In this document: piece after piece, positions 48,053-58,284 of the stretch
Numbering within the stretch: the first letter of the stretch is position 1
Layout of the letters: the number at the start of each line of letters is the position of its first letter
Assembly (NCBI GenBank): GCA_028673005.1
Contig: CM054117.1
Coordinates: forward strand, 55,286,370-55,350,369
Direction of reading: 5' to 3'
Source: Tanypteryx hageni
Taxonomy: Eukaryota > Arthropoda > Insecta > Odonata > Petaluridae
DNA: 64,000 bases
Notes under the pieces: model-generated
The model's database searches: none
Told to the model about the DNA's origin: nothing
Seen by the model: only the letters and a program-made list of their open reading frames with translations
Position numbers and translations under genes: made by a program

Positions 48053-50235
48053 TAACAGTCCCTGTCCCTTGAGAGTACGATAGTATACCTCTCCCTCTTC
48101 TGTCCCCATTTCTTCCTCCCCTTCTCCATCTCGACCTTATTTTTTCTCTTCCTCTTCCCACTCTTCCTCTCTCTCCTCTATTCCGCACGTTCTCTTCTCT
48201 TAAACTCTCTCTCTCTCTTTCTCTCAAACCATCACTCACGTCTCATTTTTTTAAAGCTTTCAAATTATCGTTAAAAAAAGAAAGTCGTTGAGAGATGTCA
48301 TCGCTCGGGAGGAGAAAATTTTATTTTTCTATTCCTCCTCCATGCCCCTTTCGGTTTTATGGAACATTTGAATGTGGCGAGTTTTTCAAAAAAAATTTGT
48401 TTTTTTGCAAGAGTCCTTCTGTCTCCTTTGGATCGAGAGAAAGAGAAGAAGGGGAGGAAAGAAGAGACAAAGGGAGAGAGACGGGGGAAGAGGGTAAGAT
48501 GGACGTCTTCAGAAGAGTACGAAGGACGGATGGATGCATAGCTCCGCTCACGTCACTTACGCTTTACGTCAGTCAATTTTTTTTTGCGTCGACTGAATTA
48601 CGACGAAAGGGTTCCCGCGTGCGGATTTTTTTTACGGCTGCATTATAATTTATTTTTGCGCTGTTTCGCGCAGTTTAGGTCGTGTCGTAAAAAAATAAAT
48701 AAAAATATTGCGCCTGCATAGCGGCCGAAACCTTTAGCCTCTTAAAAAGTTTATCGGAGATTTTTACGAGATTTCGTCCAAAATATGCTTTTCTTTTTTT
48801 TCTTAGACGGCGTTTCTATGGCGGATAAAAGGAGTCGTCTCGCACGAGGCTTTTTCTACGATAATCGTTTTTTTTTTGTTTACCGGTTCTGGTTTTAAGG
48901 TGTTTGAAAAATCGGTTTGGAGTACAGTATATAAAATATGGCAGAGTGGAAGTTGATAAGTTGAAGTTTTTTACTATTATGTTGGTATTTCTTTTACTCC
49001 AGAGGTTTGTGCAAAGTTCATGATGTAAGTATATTATCTATCTCTTTAACCAGAACTACGCGCGAAATTTTGCCGTGCGCGATGCCCTTGATACGAATTT
49101 CTGACGAGGTTAGCTCTCAGACATTATTTATCCTCATCGACAGTCGAATTATAAGTTTTGAAATTTTTCCGAAAGATACCACAAATGTAAAATTCTCCGT
49201 TAGAAACGAGTGATAATTTTTTCATCAGTTTGTGATTTTGCTTGCCTATCATCTAAAATGTCGTTATATCTCTCCTCTGTTGAAATTCGAAAAATAAACT
49301 GATGATTTTGCTGCAAAAGATTTTAAAAGGGCATAATAACCCAAAATTAAACCAATTGAGCCGTTGGTTTTATAAATTTATCTTACTCTTAGCGTAAAAT
49401 TAAACATTCTTTAACCTAAATATGTTAGAATTATTTCTTTCCAGTTACCTATCTGTAACTCTTACTTGGTAATATACGGCATAAATACGGCCAACTTTTA
49501 ATTTTTATACTACATATCGCCATTTCCTATTCATTTAATTCACATTTCAAGACAAATATATGAAATGCAAAATTCTATCCTAAATCTTTTCTGGAATATC
49601 GACTCATACAGTGCAAACATTACTTAAAATTTAAACATAAGTGACTCTACACTCCGATTAGTTATGGTTTCTATGTAGAATATGGTCGTCATACAAGCAC
49701 TAAAGGGATTAAGTTTTTTTATGGTTTTTGCAGTATGCACTAAACTCCTAGCTTGTATATAAAGTACAAAATAATCAACAATTTACGTTGTGGTGGATAG
49801 TGAATAATAAATTAGATTAAAAAACGTAGTAGAGACGCGAGGCAAAATTTCAATTGTTTTTATAATAACTTTTTTCTATGTGGATTTTACCTGTCTCTTA
49901 CAAGTATATCAAGTGAGACGGGGTTATTATTTTTTATTTTGCGTACGAGGACAACGAGCGAGAATTATTATTTTTTATGCTACTGCTACAGTGAATAACC
50001 CCTTTTGATATTATTTCTGAAAAAATTACATGGTGAACCAAAGGGAAGTTATATAGTTATGCATAACAAAGAGCGGACCTGTAACATACATCGGCGTTAC
50101 GCTGGGCAATTACATGATATATTATAATAAATATCGTACATGTAAATTTATGTATGTATAATACCACAAAGTTAAATGTAACGTCGTGAGGTTCGTACAA
50201 ATTTCACGTCATCTTATTCTTTCTCTTCCCCACAG
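48053..50235. other. Gene-free stretch upstream of the first seen exon
   Basis: A CT-rich patch at 48085-48235 and a purine patch at 48436-48500 are present. From 48650 it is AT-rich down to a strong 3' splice site at 50235, preceded by a good pyrimidine tract (TTCTTTCTCTTCCCCACAG). This is probably intron of the gene whose exon begins at 50236. Confidence 0.5.
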
Positions 50236-50815
50236 CCAAGCGGAAAAGCGCCGTTGAATTACTCCAAGAAACCAAAGCATTCTACGTGAAGTCCGAGAAG
50301 GTGTTGGACTCGAAACAAGAGTTGAGGAACAGCGGACACTTGCAAGTGGCTCCCTCTTCCGCTGCCCACACCCTCTCCGGCCTCCTATCCTCCGCGTCCA
50401 GGCCCACCCCGCCTCCGAAACCATCCTCGGCGCCAAGCAACCTCCAGTGCTGCGTCCCTCGAAACGTAGCATGCCAGGGGAGGATAAAGGGGAACTGCAT
50501 GCCGCCGCAATCGCAGCAGACAACCTCATACTCCCCCCCATCGCCCCCTCGCTCGCAGCCCGCGACCACCACCGCCATGCTCACCATGGTGATGATCTCT
50601 TCGGAGCAAGGGGGCAGGGGGTTTCCCTCGACGAGGACTCCGTCCCCGCCTTCCTCGCCGCCTCCGGTGCTGCCTCCGAAGAGCCCTCGGCTGTCGTCGT
50701 CTGCACCCTCGGGGGATGGGAGGGGCTCGACCGTGCACTACCCTACCGCTCCCTTCCCGGCGCACTGCACGAGGAGGACGAGAGCAGGAGAATCAAATTT
50801 GGGATCTTCGAACAG
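50236..50815 (+). CDS. Internal exon A of a large Ser/Pro-rich protein gene
   Basis: The acceptor is CCCCACAG at 50235 after a long pyrimidine tract; the donor is AACAG then GTACAT at 50816. Translation uses phase 2 at the start: two bases complete a split codon, then 192 full codons, and two bases (AG) remain at the end. The peptide opens basic and helical (KRKSAVELLQETKAFYVKSE, then KVLDSKQELRNSGHLQV), the part most likely to be conserved. It then becomes Ser/Pro/Thr-rich with PPPKPSSAPS, TPSPPSSPPPVLPPKSP motifs that could serve as SH3 or kinase sites. GC content is far above the flanking introns. No domain I know is present, so I give no name; a scaffold or cytoskeletal adaptor is a guess. 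The opposite-strand frames are shadows. Confidence 0.85.
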
Positions 50816-51600
50816 GTACATGCGGTTTTATTCAAGCAGAAGTTTTCAGTTTTTTCAATAGGATGAGATTCTTCGATATTTGGATACAAGTATGTCTACG
50901 CGAATTTGGAACGAACTTTTTAAAACCAAAGGAAAAGTATACTCCATAAATGGATTACACAGAGATTTCAAAGGTGTTCATGTGAATGCATATAAGATTG
51001 GGCGATTCTTGAATTCTTATCTACGATACTAGAAGTCGTAATTATGTGGTCTCGCGGACTTGATTGTGGTCAATGTTGTCCTCTATCAGAACAAATTTTG
51101 TTCACAGATCATATAAGAGCTAGGGAGAGAAAAATATGGATTTTTAATTTCTGCCTGCCATTTAACGAGATATGAATATTAAGTAGTTTATTTAAGCGCT
51201 TATATTAAGTGGAAGTTATAAACAACGGATGCGGTTCAAAATCGTAACTCGGCGATAAATTTTAATAAGGATCACTAACGCTAAATTTTTCACTTTCTTT
51301 CCTCTGTCCTCCCGGCATTTCAAATTTTAGGATTTTGTCCGGCTTTTTCTAGGAAGTGAGACTGTGACTCCCTTGTCACACATACGACAATTCTGCGCAC
51401 GTATCGAGTGTTATCCTCTTCTTTCGCTTCTTCATTCGAAACTCTTGCATAGGTAAATGAGATGTAGAACTTTAATGGTCTCCCATGAGAAAAACATGTA
51501 TAAACTGTAGAAGCGATGAACTTTTAATGGCGAACAGCTGCGTAAGTAAGCGTCTCGCGGCCCACTTCACAGGAGCGCTTCTTGCATTCATAGATATAAA

Positions 51601-51853
51601 GTTAATTTGTAACAAAAGTGTGTGCGCGCAGTGTTGATTTTGAAATGAAGCACTCCCTTTGTCCTGCTTTGTCCTTTCCATATTGTTTAAATCCGAAGTG
51701 CACCGCGCTTCTTTTTTTTAAGTAACGATGAAACGTTACTTTGCAAACCATGTATGCGCCCAGCGTTAATTTTCAAATGAGGCACTTGATTTGTCTTAGA
51801 AAAATTGTTTAACTCGGAAGTGTACCGTTTATATCGGTTTTTTTTGTTTTAAT
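51601..51853. repeat. Direct repeat, about 120-bp unit, two copies
   Basis: 51601-51722 and 51733-51853 share GCGC-CAG-GTT-ATTTT-AAATGA, GCACT, TTTGTC, ATTGTTTAA-TC-GAAGTG and TTTTTTT in the same order, with about 70 percent agreement by eye. The unit abuts the Tigger-like terminus at 51855-51902 and may be part of that element. Confidence 0.65.
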
Positions 51854-51854
51854 A

Positions 51855-51902
51855 AACTTCGAAATCGCTTAAAGCGAACTCGTTCAAAGCGAGGGAGACC
51901 TG
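51855..51902 (-). mobile_element. Tigger-like terminus
   Basis: On the minus strand it reads CAGGTCTCCCTCGCTTTGAA, CGAGTTCGCTTTAAGCGATT, next to TA at 51903-51904. This is a typical pogo/Tigger end (CAG-x-x-CCTCGCTT). I cannot locate its partner end with certainty; the duplicated DNA to the left could be its interior. Just outside, 51907 starts CAGGGCCGTCTCAAGGACCC, which looks like a hAT left end. Confidence 0.55.
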
Positions 51903-52343
51903 TAACCAGGGCCGTCTCAAGGACCCGCGGGGCCCCTGGCGAGACAGCTGCCGCGGGGCTCCCCTAACCCTTCACAGAAAATTCTAGTATAACTGAAGAG
52001 TGAGCGTTGTGCTATTTTTTCAAATTCCAAAATGCGACACTAGTGTTAGGCAAGGGCAGATTCTTCGAAAAATTTTCCCGAAATTCTTTGCGTCTTTGCG
52101 CGATAATTTATGCTCTCCATCTGAACGCTGTGGAGGACCCATTTTAGTTGGAAAAAGATCCTCAAACTGAATTACTGTGGTACGTATGTTACTGCAATGT
52201 ATATAACCGAAAATTATGATATTTATATATCTAATATGATTACTAAAGAGTAAATCGTTGATAGCTCACAATAACTTTGGCTCAGATTATTAGATATAAA
52301 GTATTCTTTTAGCCAAACAATTAGAGAGGATTAAAGCACCCAA

Positions 52344-52374
52344 TGCATTTCGCCCACAAGGTGGGCATCTTCAG
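52344..52374 (-). ncRNA. Hammerhead-like motif, copy 3 (left arm)
   Basis: This is the mirror image of copy 4 in the opposite arm: CTGAAGA, T, GCCCAC, CTT, GTGGGC, GAAA, TGCAT, T, GGGT on the minus strand. See copy 4 for the pairing. Because the arms are complementary, a read-through transcript would pair with itself along the whole arm instead. Confidence 0.4.
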
Positions 52375-52447
52375 GGGCAAAAACTGTCTTGACAGTGACT
52401 TGAAGTCGACTGTCGACTTTAAGTCACTGTCAAGACAGGTTTTGCCC

Positions 52448-52478
52448 CTGAAGATGCCCACCTTGTGGGCGAAATGCA
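52448..52478 (+). ncRNA. Hammerhead-like motif, copy 4 (right arm)
   Basis: The sequence reads GCCC, CTGAAGA, T, GCCCAC, CTT, GTGGGC, GAAA, TGCAT, T, GGGT. GCCC pairs with GGGT (helix I, one G-U) and GCCCAC with GTGGGC (helix II, six pairs). The bases of both helices differ from copies 1 and 2 while pairing is kept. The extra base after CTGAAGA is T here. The cleavage triplet would be ATT, a weak one. Confidence 0.45.
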
Positions 52479-52609
52479 TTGGGTGCTTTTAATCCCCTCT
52501 AATTGTTTGGCTAAAGGAGTACTTTATATCTACTAAAGAGTAAAATCATTTCTTTTATTTTTAATAGTGGTGGCTCTTAAACATTCCAGAATCTCACCCC
52601 TCATTAAGA

Positions 52610-54317
52610 ATGGCATCACTTAAAAGGAAGTGCAAATTCTCCAGTAATCTAAAACCAAAGTTTCCTTTTTTCGATATCGGGCGTAATGAAAATGAGACGT
52701 AGTGTTCTGTTTGTGACTGTTGCGTTTCTGTTGCAAATAAGGAGCGAATTTGGATTTGGAGCGTCATATTCAAATTGAAAAACAGAAAAGTGGTACGAAT
52801 TTCGTCTTCGTGTGAAAAAGTGACATCCTTCTGTATCCAAAACAATTCGTTCAATAAAAATGCACGCGCCTCTGAGAGAACCATGGTATTCCATACGGTG
52901 AAACATCACCAGTCATTCAAATCTATGGACTGCACTGCGAGTCTGCTAAGAGAATTATTTAAAGACTCGGAAACTGCTCTCAACACAACATGCGCAAGAA
53001 CGAAAACTGAAGAAATTGTGAATAAAGTGATCGATCCCCATAGTATCGATTTGATTTTGAAGACGAGTGAAATATCTTGTTTCGGAGTTGCAACGGATGC
53101 CAGCAATCAGGGCCCACTTAAGATCTTCCCAATCCTTGTGCAGTATTTTGATTGAAAAGAGGGTAGAATATAAACAATGTTTTCTCATGCCTTAGGGAGA
53201 TTCTGAATAGGAAAATTGTTGGTATCGGGTGTCCTGCTCATATTCTCCACAGCTGTATTCAACATGGTGCAAATGTGTAAAAAATTGATATGAAATCTCT
53301 CGTTTTCAAGATATTTAATTATTTTTCTGTATATACTGTTCGAACTGAGGCATTGAAAGAAATTTGTGGATTCATAGAAATTAACTATCAACCACTGTTA
53401 TCTTCAACTAAGACCAGATGGCTTAGTTTAGCACCAGTTTTAGAAAGACTATTGAAGTTGTTTCCTGCTCCAAAACAGTATTTCCTGTCCCTTACTCGAC
53501 CGCCAATACTGATAAAACATTTTTTGAAAGTGAAATTTCTGAACTGTACCTTCGTTTCTTGGTCTCGCTTAGGTTTGTTTTCCAAAACAAAATTGAGGCC
53601 ATAGAAAGAGAAAATAACTGTTTTAAAAATTGTCGCTTTGCTTAAAACAATATTAGTTTCTTTAAAAATAAGGATTTGGGAAATTTTTTTGCCATTATCA
53701 GTCAGGGAAATTATTGAAACGTTACAGGCAAATGGTATGGGTGAAGAATGTCGGAGTTTTGTTGAAAAAACTATGCTTGTTTATCAAGAATGCATTCTTT
53801 ATTTTTAAAAGTGGTTAAATCAATTTGAGGAATTTCAATGTTTTGAGTGGATGGAATTAAAAAACAACAATTTCATATATGAAGATATGATACCGTGTTT
53901 GAGTTATCTCAAGGAAAAGGAAATTATTATTGATGTTGAGGAATTACTTGATCAATATAACAACCTTAAGCTATTCATAGAAAACAAAGACGATCGTTTC
54001 TTTGATGTCCCTTTTCATGGACAGTGGAGCTCATTTTTTAGAAGCTGCAATAATAAAGATTGTTATTCTGAGCTTTTAAAAATATGCGAATTTGTTCTTT
54101 CCATTCAAGGGCATAATGCAAACGTAGAAAGGGTCTTTTCTCTAATAAATAATCAGTGGACCCCGGAAAAAATAGATTTTCCGTGAAAACAATAAAGGGA
54201 ATTATTATGATCCAGTATAACATGAAAAACTTTTCTTGTAAAGATTTCCATTCTTACCTTCTTAAGAATGAAGTTCTTAAAAAGATAATTTCCTCTGAGA
54301 AGTATATTAGTGAATAA
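52610..54317 (+). pseudogene. hAT transposase pseudogene (BED finger to dimerisation domain)
   Basis: Pieces in the right order but in shifting frames match one ZMYM/KIAA1586-type hAT transposase. The ATG at 52610 starts KRKCKFSSNLKPKFPFFDIG. Next is C-x-x-C and, after a frameshift, a decayed H-x-x-x-K-x-K finger. Then TMVFHTVKHHQSFKSMDCTA, GVATDASNQGPLKIFPILVQ (first catalytic Asp region) to about 53155. About 70-80 residues are then missing. GCPAHILHSCIQHG, TKTRWLSLAPVLERLLK and related segments run through 53290-53604. The 53851-54186 frame gives ELLKICEFVLSIQGHNANVE then RVFSLINNQW, the conserved hAT C-terminal dimerisation domain. At least four stops or frameshifts are present. The right element end may be ACTGGTAACCCTA at about 54518. 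Dead copy in an intron. Confidence 0.9.
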
Positions 54318-54673
54318 AATTCATTCTTATTACACTATATAAGCATTTTGAGTATTTTTCTATTTCTATTGGTTCCTTGGTGAATTAATTTGTTGCTCCT
54401 TCAGCTTTCTTTTCCTCGGAAGTGAACTAAGGAAGTGAATGTCCATTTTTTTACTCCTTTATCCTCCATGTTTTCCGCATATGTCCTCCATTCTACCTTT
54501 GGGCAACTGGTAACCCTACCTATCGTTTTGCTGGTAAAGAACGCCTAAAAATACTCTGATCTTTGGTATAACCTATAACGCAATGGCATATTTTCGTTAT
54601 AATTTAAAATAACGGCAGGTCGATTTGGGTGATTCATCTTGCAAATTTGGCTAGGTATTCCAGATTCAAGAAT

Positions 54674-54895
54674 AAGCACTTCAATATCAAAAAGTTCACC
54701 AAGTAAGCATTTATGTTAGACATCTTCAATGGCCATAGCAAAGTTATGAAAAGCCGTTAGAATCTACTTACTGAAGACGGTTGCATTGTAGACGAAATGC
54801 GCGTCTGGTTTTTCATAAACTAGTTATGGCTATTGGAGATACTTAAGATAAGTTTTTTTGGTATTGAAATGCTTACCATTGAATTTGTTTTCAGC
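54674..54895. repeat. Hammerhead-like repeat family, copy 3, with inverted ends
   Basis: The left part (AAGCACTTCAATATCAAAAA, CATCTTCAATGGCCATAGCA, AAGTTATGAAAAGCC) and the right part, reverse complemented (AAGCATTTCAATACCAAAAA, TATCTCCAATAGCCATAACT, AGTTTATGAAAAACC), are inverted copies of about 80 bp. The core lies between them at the apex. So this copy is a short element with inverted ends and the hammerhead-like core at its centre. Confidence 0.8.
54771..54806 (+). ncRNA. Hammerhead-like motif, copy 5
   Basis: CTGAAGA, C, GGTTGCATTGTAGAC, GAAA, TGCGC, GTC, TGG. The segment GACGAAATGCGCGTCTGG is the same as the 3' half of the well-known schistosome satellite hammerhead (…GGACGAAAUGCGCGUCCUGG…) except for one base, from memory of that ribozyme. 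Helix II is weak here, and helix I upstream is decayed (TTA against TGG). GTC is the classical cleavage triplet. Confidence 0.45.
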
Positions 54896-56144
54896 CTCGA
54901 AAATTCTACATATAGTGAATCAGGTATTCAGTTTAACCAGTAAACGGTAGCCTCGTTGGAACAAATTTGTGTTTCGAACCCTTAAATTTTTCCTACGCAA
55001 ACGTTTTTGAAAAAAGAGAAGATTCGAACTTCAATCTACGTCACAACACTTCGGAATATCTGATATTATTTTTCACGCTCGTGCGCATCGATTTTAAATC
55101 GTCCCCGGCTAGGTAAGCGTTATTTCTTTGCATTTTTATGCGTTGTTTCATGTTAGAATACATTAAGGTCAAAAGGGGACTCGACACTTAAAAAACCGTT
55201 ACCTTCTTTCTGCTATTAAGCGCGTATAAAATTTCATTTTTATTGCATATGATCACCGTAGACCTTTCCCGAAGAAATTGATATTTCTGGCGTACCATAT
55301 TCAGAATGTATGCAGAAGGAAACGCGGATCGCCCCTGCATCATACGAGAAGATGTTTTATCAAGCCACTGACTCCCGAATCTAACAAGATTGAAAGCTGT
55401 TAGAAATTTTTATGCTTTAACAAAATTGTCTGTTTAATTGTTATTATTACCATTTTATGTAACGTGTACGCTCTCTGGAATGATGAGAAACCATATTCTA
55501 GAGCCAAACAAAATCGTCCCAAAAATATTTGAGTATTTTTATTCTAATTGATACATTTAAAGATAAACGTGAGGAACTTAAATTGGAAGATTCTATCTAA
55601 ACTATGGTTTTTTACTAAAAAGGAGATTCGTGTTTCAGAATTTAATACTCGATGATGAACTTAAATGGAAATTTCAATGAATTTTCCCACAAGAAAATCA
55701 CTTCAACCTTTCTCCGCAAGGAATTTGCCAGATTGAATATTTTCAAAATGCGCTCGTTACTGAATGTGATGAAATAATACTCTCGTGAGCAAAACCTTTT
55801 AAAACAAATTCATTTGAATTTCAGTTTGTCGTATTAAAAGAATATTATGGAGAAGGTCAACTGAGGATTCAGAAATTTTTAAAATTCTTGACGAATTGAG
55901 AAAGAAACCGTTATTTTTCTATAAAAAAGTAGCGGTTGAAAATATTCCACTCAGTCGAACGTTTTATTTCACGGCACACAAAATTCAGCGAAATGTCCTT
56001 TATAAAATAAATCGAGCCAAAGGGCATCCAGAATAAATCTGACGGTCCCGTTTCTTTTTTTTCCGTAACATTTCAAAATGGACTTCGACAGCTCTGCTCT
56101 TCAGTGTGCTCCTTACGACCTTTCAGTCTCCCTTGGTTTCCTCA
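54896..56144. other. Intron DNA without further features
   Basis: AT-rich; no exon, element or hairpin that I can support. Confidence 0.5.
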
Positions 56145-56720
56145 AATCGAATCTCCCTCTCTCTATCTCTCCTAACCTCTCTCTCCTCTCTCCATCTTAT
56201 CCCTCCTCTTTCTACCTTCTCTCTCGGTCTTCTATATTTCTTCTACTTCCTACTCCTACCTTCTCTCTTCCTCCCTCTCTCCCCTCTCTCTCTCCCTCTC
56301 TCTCCCCTCTCTCTCCCTCCCTCCGTCTCTCTCCCTCCTCTCTCCTTCCTCCTCTCCCCTTTCTCTCTCCTTCCTCTCTCTCCTTCCTCTTTCTCTCCTT
56401 CATCTTTCTCTCCTTCCTCTCTCTCTCCTTCCTCTCTCTCTCCTTCCTCTCTCTCTCCTTCCTCTCTCTCTCCTTCCTCTCTCTCTCCTTCCTCTCTCTC
56501 TCTCCTTCCTCTCTCTCTCCTTCCTCTCTCTCTCCTTCCTCTCTCTCCCTTTCCTTTCTCTCTCTCATTCCTCTCTCCTTCATCTCTCCTTCCTCTCTCT
56601 CTCCTTCCTCTCTCTCCTTCCTCTCTCTCATTCCTCTCTCTCTCTCCTTCCTCTCTCTCATTCCTCTCTCATTCCTCTCTTCTTCTTCTCCCTCCCTTCT
56701 CTTCTTTTATATCCCTCTTC
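56145..56720. repeat. CT tract with a 15-bp tandem unit
   Basis: From about 56395 to 56640 the unit CTCCTTCCTCTCTCT repeats, giving the artificial pentapeptide FLSLS in one plus frame and SLSFL in others. Left of it is irregular CTCTCCCTC. All 150-220 codon frames here are artefacts of the array. Confidence 0.92.
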
Positions 56721-57197
56721 TCTCTATACCTTTTTTGTATTAAATCATCTTCGAGTCTCGTCCTTCCCTGAAGTAAAGGAAATATAAGGTCAGGTGGCCT
56801 GCCCTTACGCCCCTCCTCCATATCTCTTATAGGGTTAGTTTTTTTTCCATTGTGGGGTTGTAAAATTTCCTGGAGAAAAAAATCTTTCTTGTCTCTCAAG
56901 GAGATGCCCTCCGGATGTCTCCTCCTTGCCTCATATCTGAGTCAAATCCTCTGCGTACGAAGATGATGAAAAAATAATTTACGAAACGTGAATGTGATAT
57001 AAACTAACAGTGGTGACTAATTAGTCACGCTATCCTCTTTAAACCTAGTTTTTAAACAATAGCCATTGTTTCAGTTTTTCCGTCCGCTTTCGCGTAGTTT
57101 TGCGGCTTAAAGTTTAGCTTATTTGCTAGAGAATTATCGATCTCATTTTGTGACTGAGAACAGATTCAGGATGAGTATCCAAAACTTTAATATGAAA

Positions 57198-57253
57198 TGC
57201 ATATCTTAGGTATCTCCAATCCTTGTAGCTGTTGGAGATATCTAAGATATGCA
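57198..57253. repeat. Hairpin, 22-bp stem with one mismatch
   Basis: Arms 57198-57219 and 57232-57253 (TGCATATCTTAGGTATCTCC and its complement) face each other around a 12-base loop TCCTTGTAGCTG. The words TTGGAGATA-CTAAG also occur at 54.84 kb in the hammerhead-like family, so this may be a solo end-to-end remnant of it. Confidence 0.8.
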
Positions 57254-57645
57254 ATTGGTTTTTCTATTTTTGATTCTTCTTGAAGAGTTTGGTTTATTTT
57301 GAAATATAGATAGTAGCCTACCTTTAGGTATGAATGGGATAAGAATTTTACTGGTAGATAGAAAGAATTGTCTGGCAAGTTTGTATATAAACTCCATAGA
57401 TGGAGGCGTAACTTTTTTGGAAAGTCGTAATGACAAAGAAGCAGTTCGTATGCCAAATTCAACATTTTCTGTGCTGGTGCGACCATTTAGGTAAATGATG
57501 TAATTGAAAAAGTTTCGTTTTTTTTTGTCCTTATGACTTCTCAACACTACTATACCCTTTCTTACGCCAGAAACTAACGGAATTGGTGACGCTTAAATGC
57601 GCCATGCTAACACATAGATGGAGATCAGCTGAGAGGCGTTAACGC

Positions 57646-57942
57646 AGGGGTGCCGGTGGTGTAGTGGTTAGGACGCTGGCTGCTACTCGCCCGATGCTTG
57701 AAAAAGTCATCGGGTACGAATCCTGCGCGAGTAGGATTTTTCTCAAGGTCACACGGCCCCCTGTTTGCGTAGTTTGAGGAGACCGCGCAAATTCAGCTGT
57801 TCCGTCCTTCGGAAGGGACGTTAAACTGTTGGCCCCCCTGGTGTTCTTTCCCTTCTCCCTCCCCGGTTATTCATTGCACTACCTCTGAGATACTCATTTG
57901 TGCTGTAAGAGAGGCGAATTGACTGGGCATACATACATACAT
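57646..57942 (+). mobile_element. tRNA-derived SINE, copy 2
   Basis: An RNA polymerase III promoter is visible: box A TGGTGTAGTGG at 57657-57667 and box B-like GGTACGAATCC at 57713-57723, 46 bases apart, both in a tRNA-like head. The body shares with the other copies CGCGCAAATTCAGCTGTTCC, GTCCTTCGGAAGGGACGTTA and CATTGCACTACCTCTGAGAT. The tail is CATACATACATACATG. The 10-bp GCGTTAACGC lies directly on both sides (57636-57645 and 57943-57952) as target duplication. Non-autonomous; it would need a LINE partner. Confidence 0.92.
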
Positions 57943-57952
57943 GCGTTAACGC

Positions 57953-58284
57953 GTATGGGGGTGCCGGTGGTGTAGTGGTTAGGACGCTGGCTGCTACTCG
58001 CCAGATGCTTGAAAAAGTCATCGGGTACGAATCCTACGCAAGTAGGATTTTTCCAAGGTCACCCGGCCCCCTGTTTGTGTGGTTTGAGGAGACCGCGCAA
58101 ATTCAGCTGTTCCGTCCTTCGGAAGGGACGTTAAGCCGTTGGCCCCCCTGGTGTTCTTCGTAAGAGCAGGCAAATGCCGGCACCGGGTTTCCCTCCTCCC
58201 TTCCCCGGCTATTCATTGCACTACCTCTGAGATACCCATTTGTGCTGTAAGAGAGGCGAATTGGCTGGGCATTCAAACAAACAA
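57953..58284 (+). mobile_element. tRNA-derived SINE, copy 3
   Basis: Same head and body as copy 2: box A at 57968-57978, box B-like at 58024-58034. It keeps a segment absent from copy 2, TCGTAAGAGCAGGCAAATGC, CGGCACCGGGTTTC, which copy 1 also has, so copy 2 has a roughly 30-bp internal deletion. The tail is ATTCAAACAAACAAGC. The right flank repeats GCGTTAACGC (58285-58294). Confidence 0.92.

Larger units (their letters stand above)
52258..52540. repeat. Near-perfect 270-bp palindrome with two hammerhead-like cores
   Basis: The left arm (about 52285-52409) and right arm (about 52413-52537) are reverse complements over about 125 bp with few mismatches. The apex is GAAGTCGACTGTCGACTTTA-like. 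Each arm contains the word CTGAAGATGCCCACCTTGTG (minus in the left, plus in the right). Outer words TTTGGCTCAGATTATTAGAT and TTAGCCAAACAATTAGAG also occur near 10.39 kb, next to the 22-bp hairpin there. It is probably a head-to-head pair of one element. Confidence 0.85.

Noticed and set aside
50526..50765. Minus-strand and alternate-frame ORFs over exon A (also over exons B and C)
   Set aside because: Shadows of the GC-rich plus-strand exons; only the plus frame links across splice sites with matching phase.
51907..51990. CAGGGCCGTCTCAAGGACCC as the left end of the hAT pseudogene at 52.6 kb
   Set aside because: It looks like a hAT left end, but the only candidate right end near 54.5 kb (GGTAACCCTA) has a different sequence, so they are probably not partners.
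56078..56771. Two 221-codon FLSLS-repeat frames and a minus Arg/Glu-repeat frame
   Set aside because: Direct product of a 15-bp CT repeat; similar frames exist in every CT tract here.
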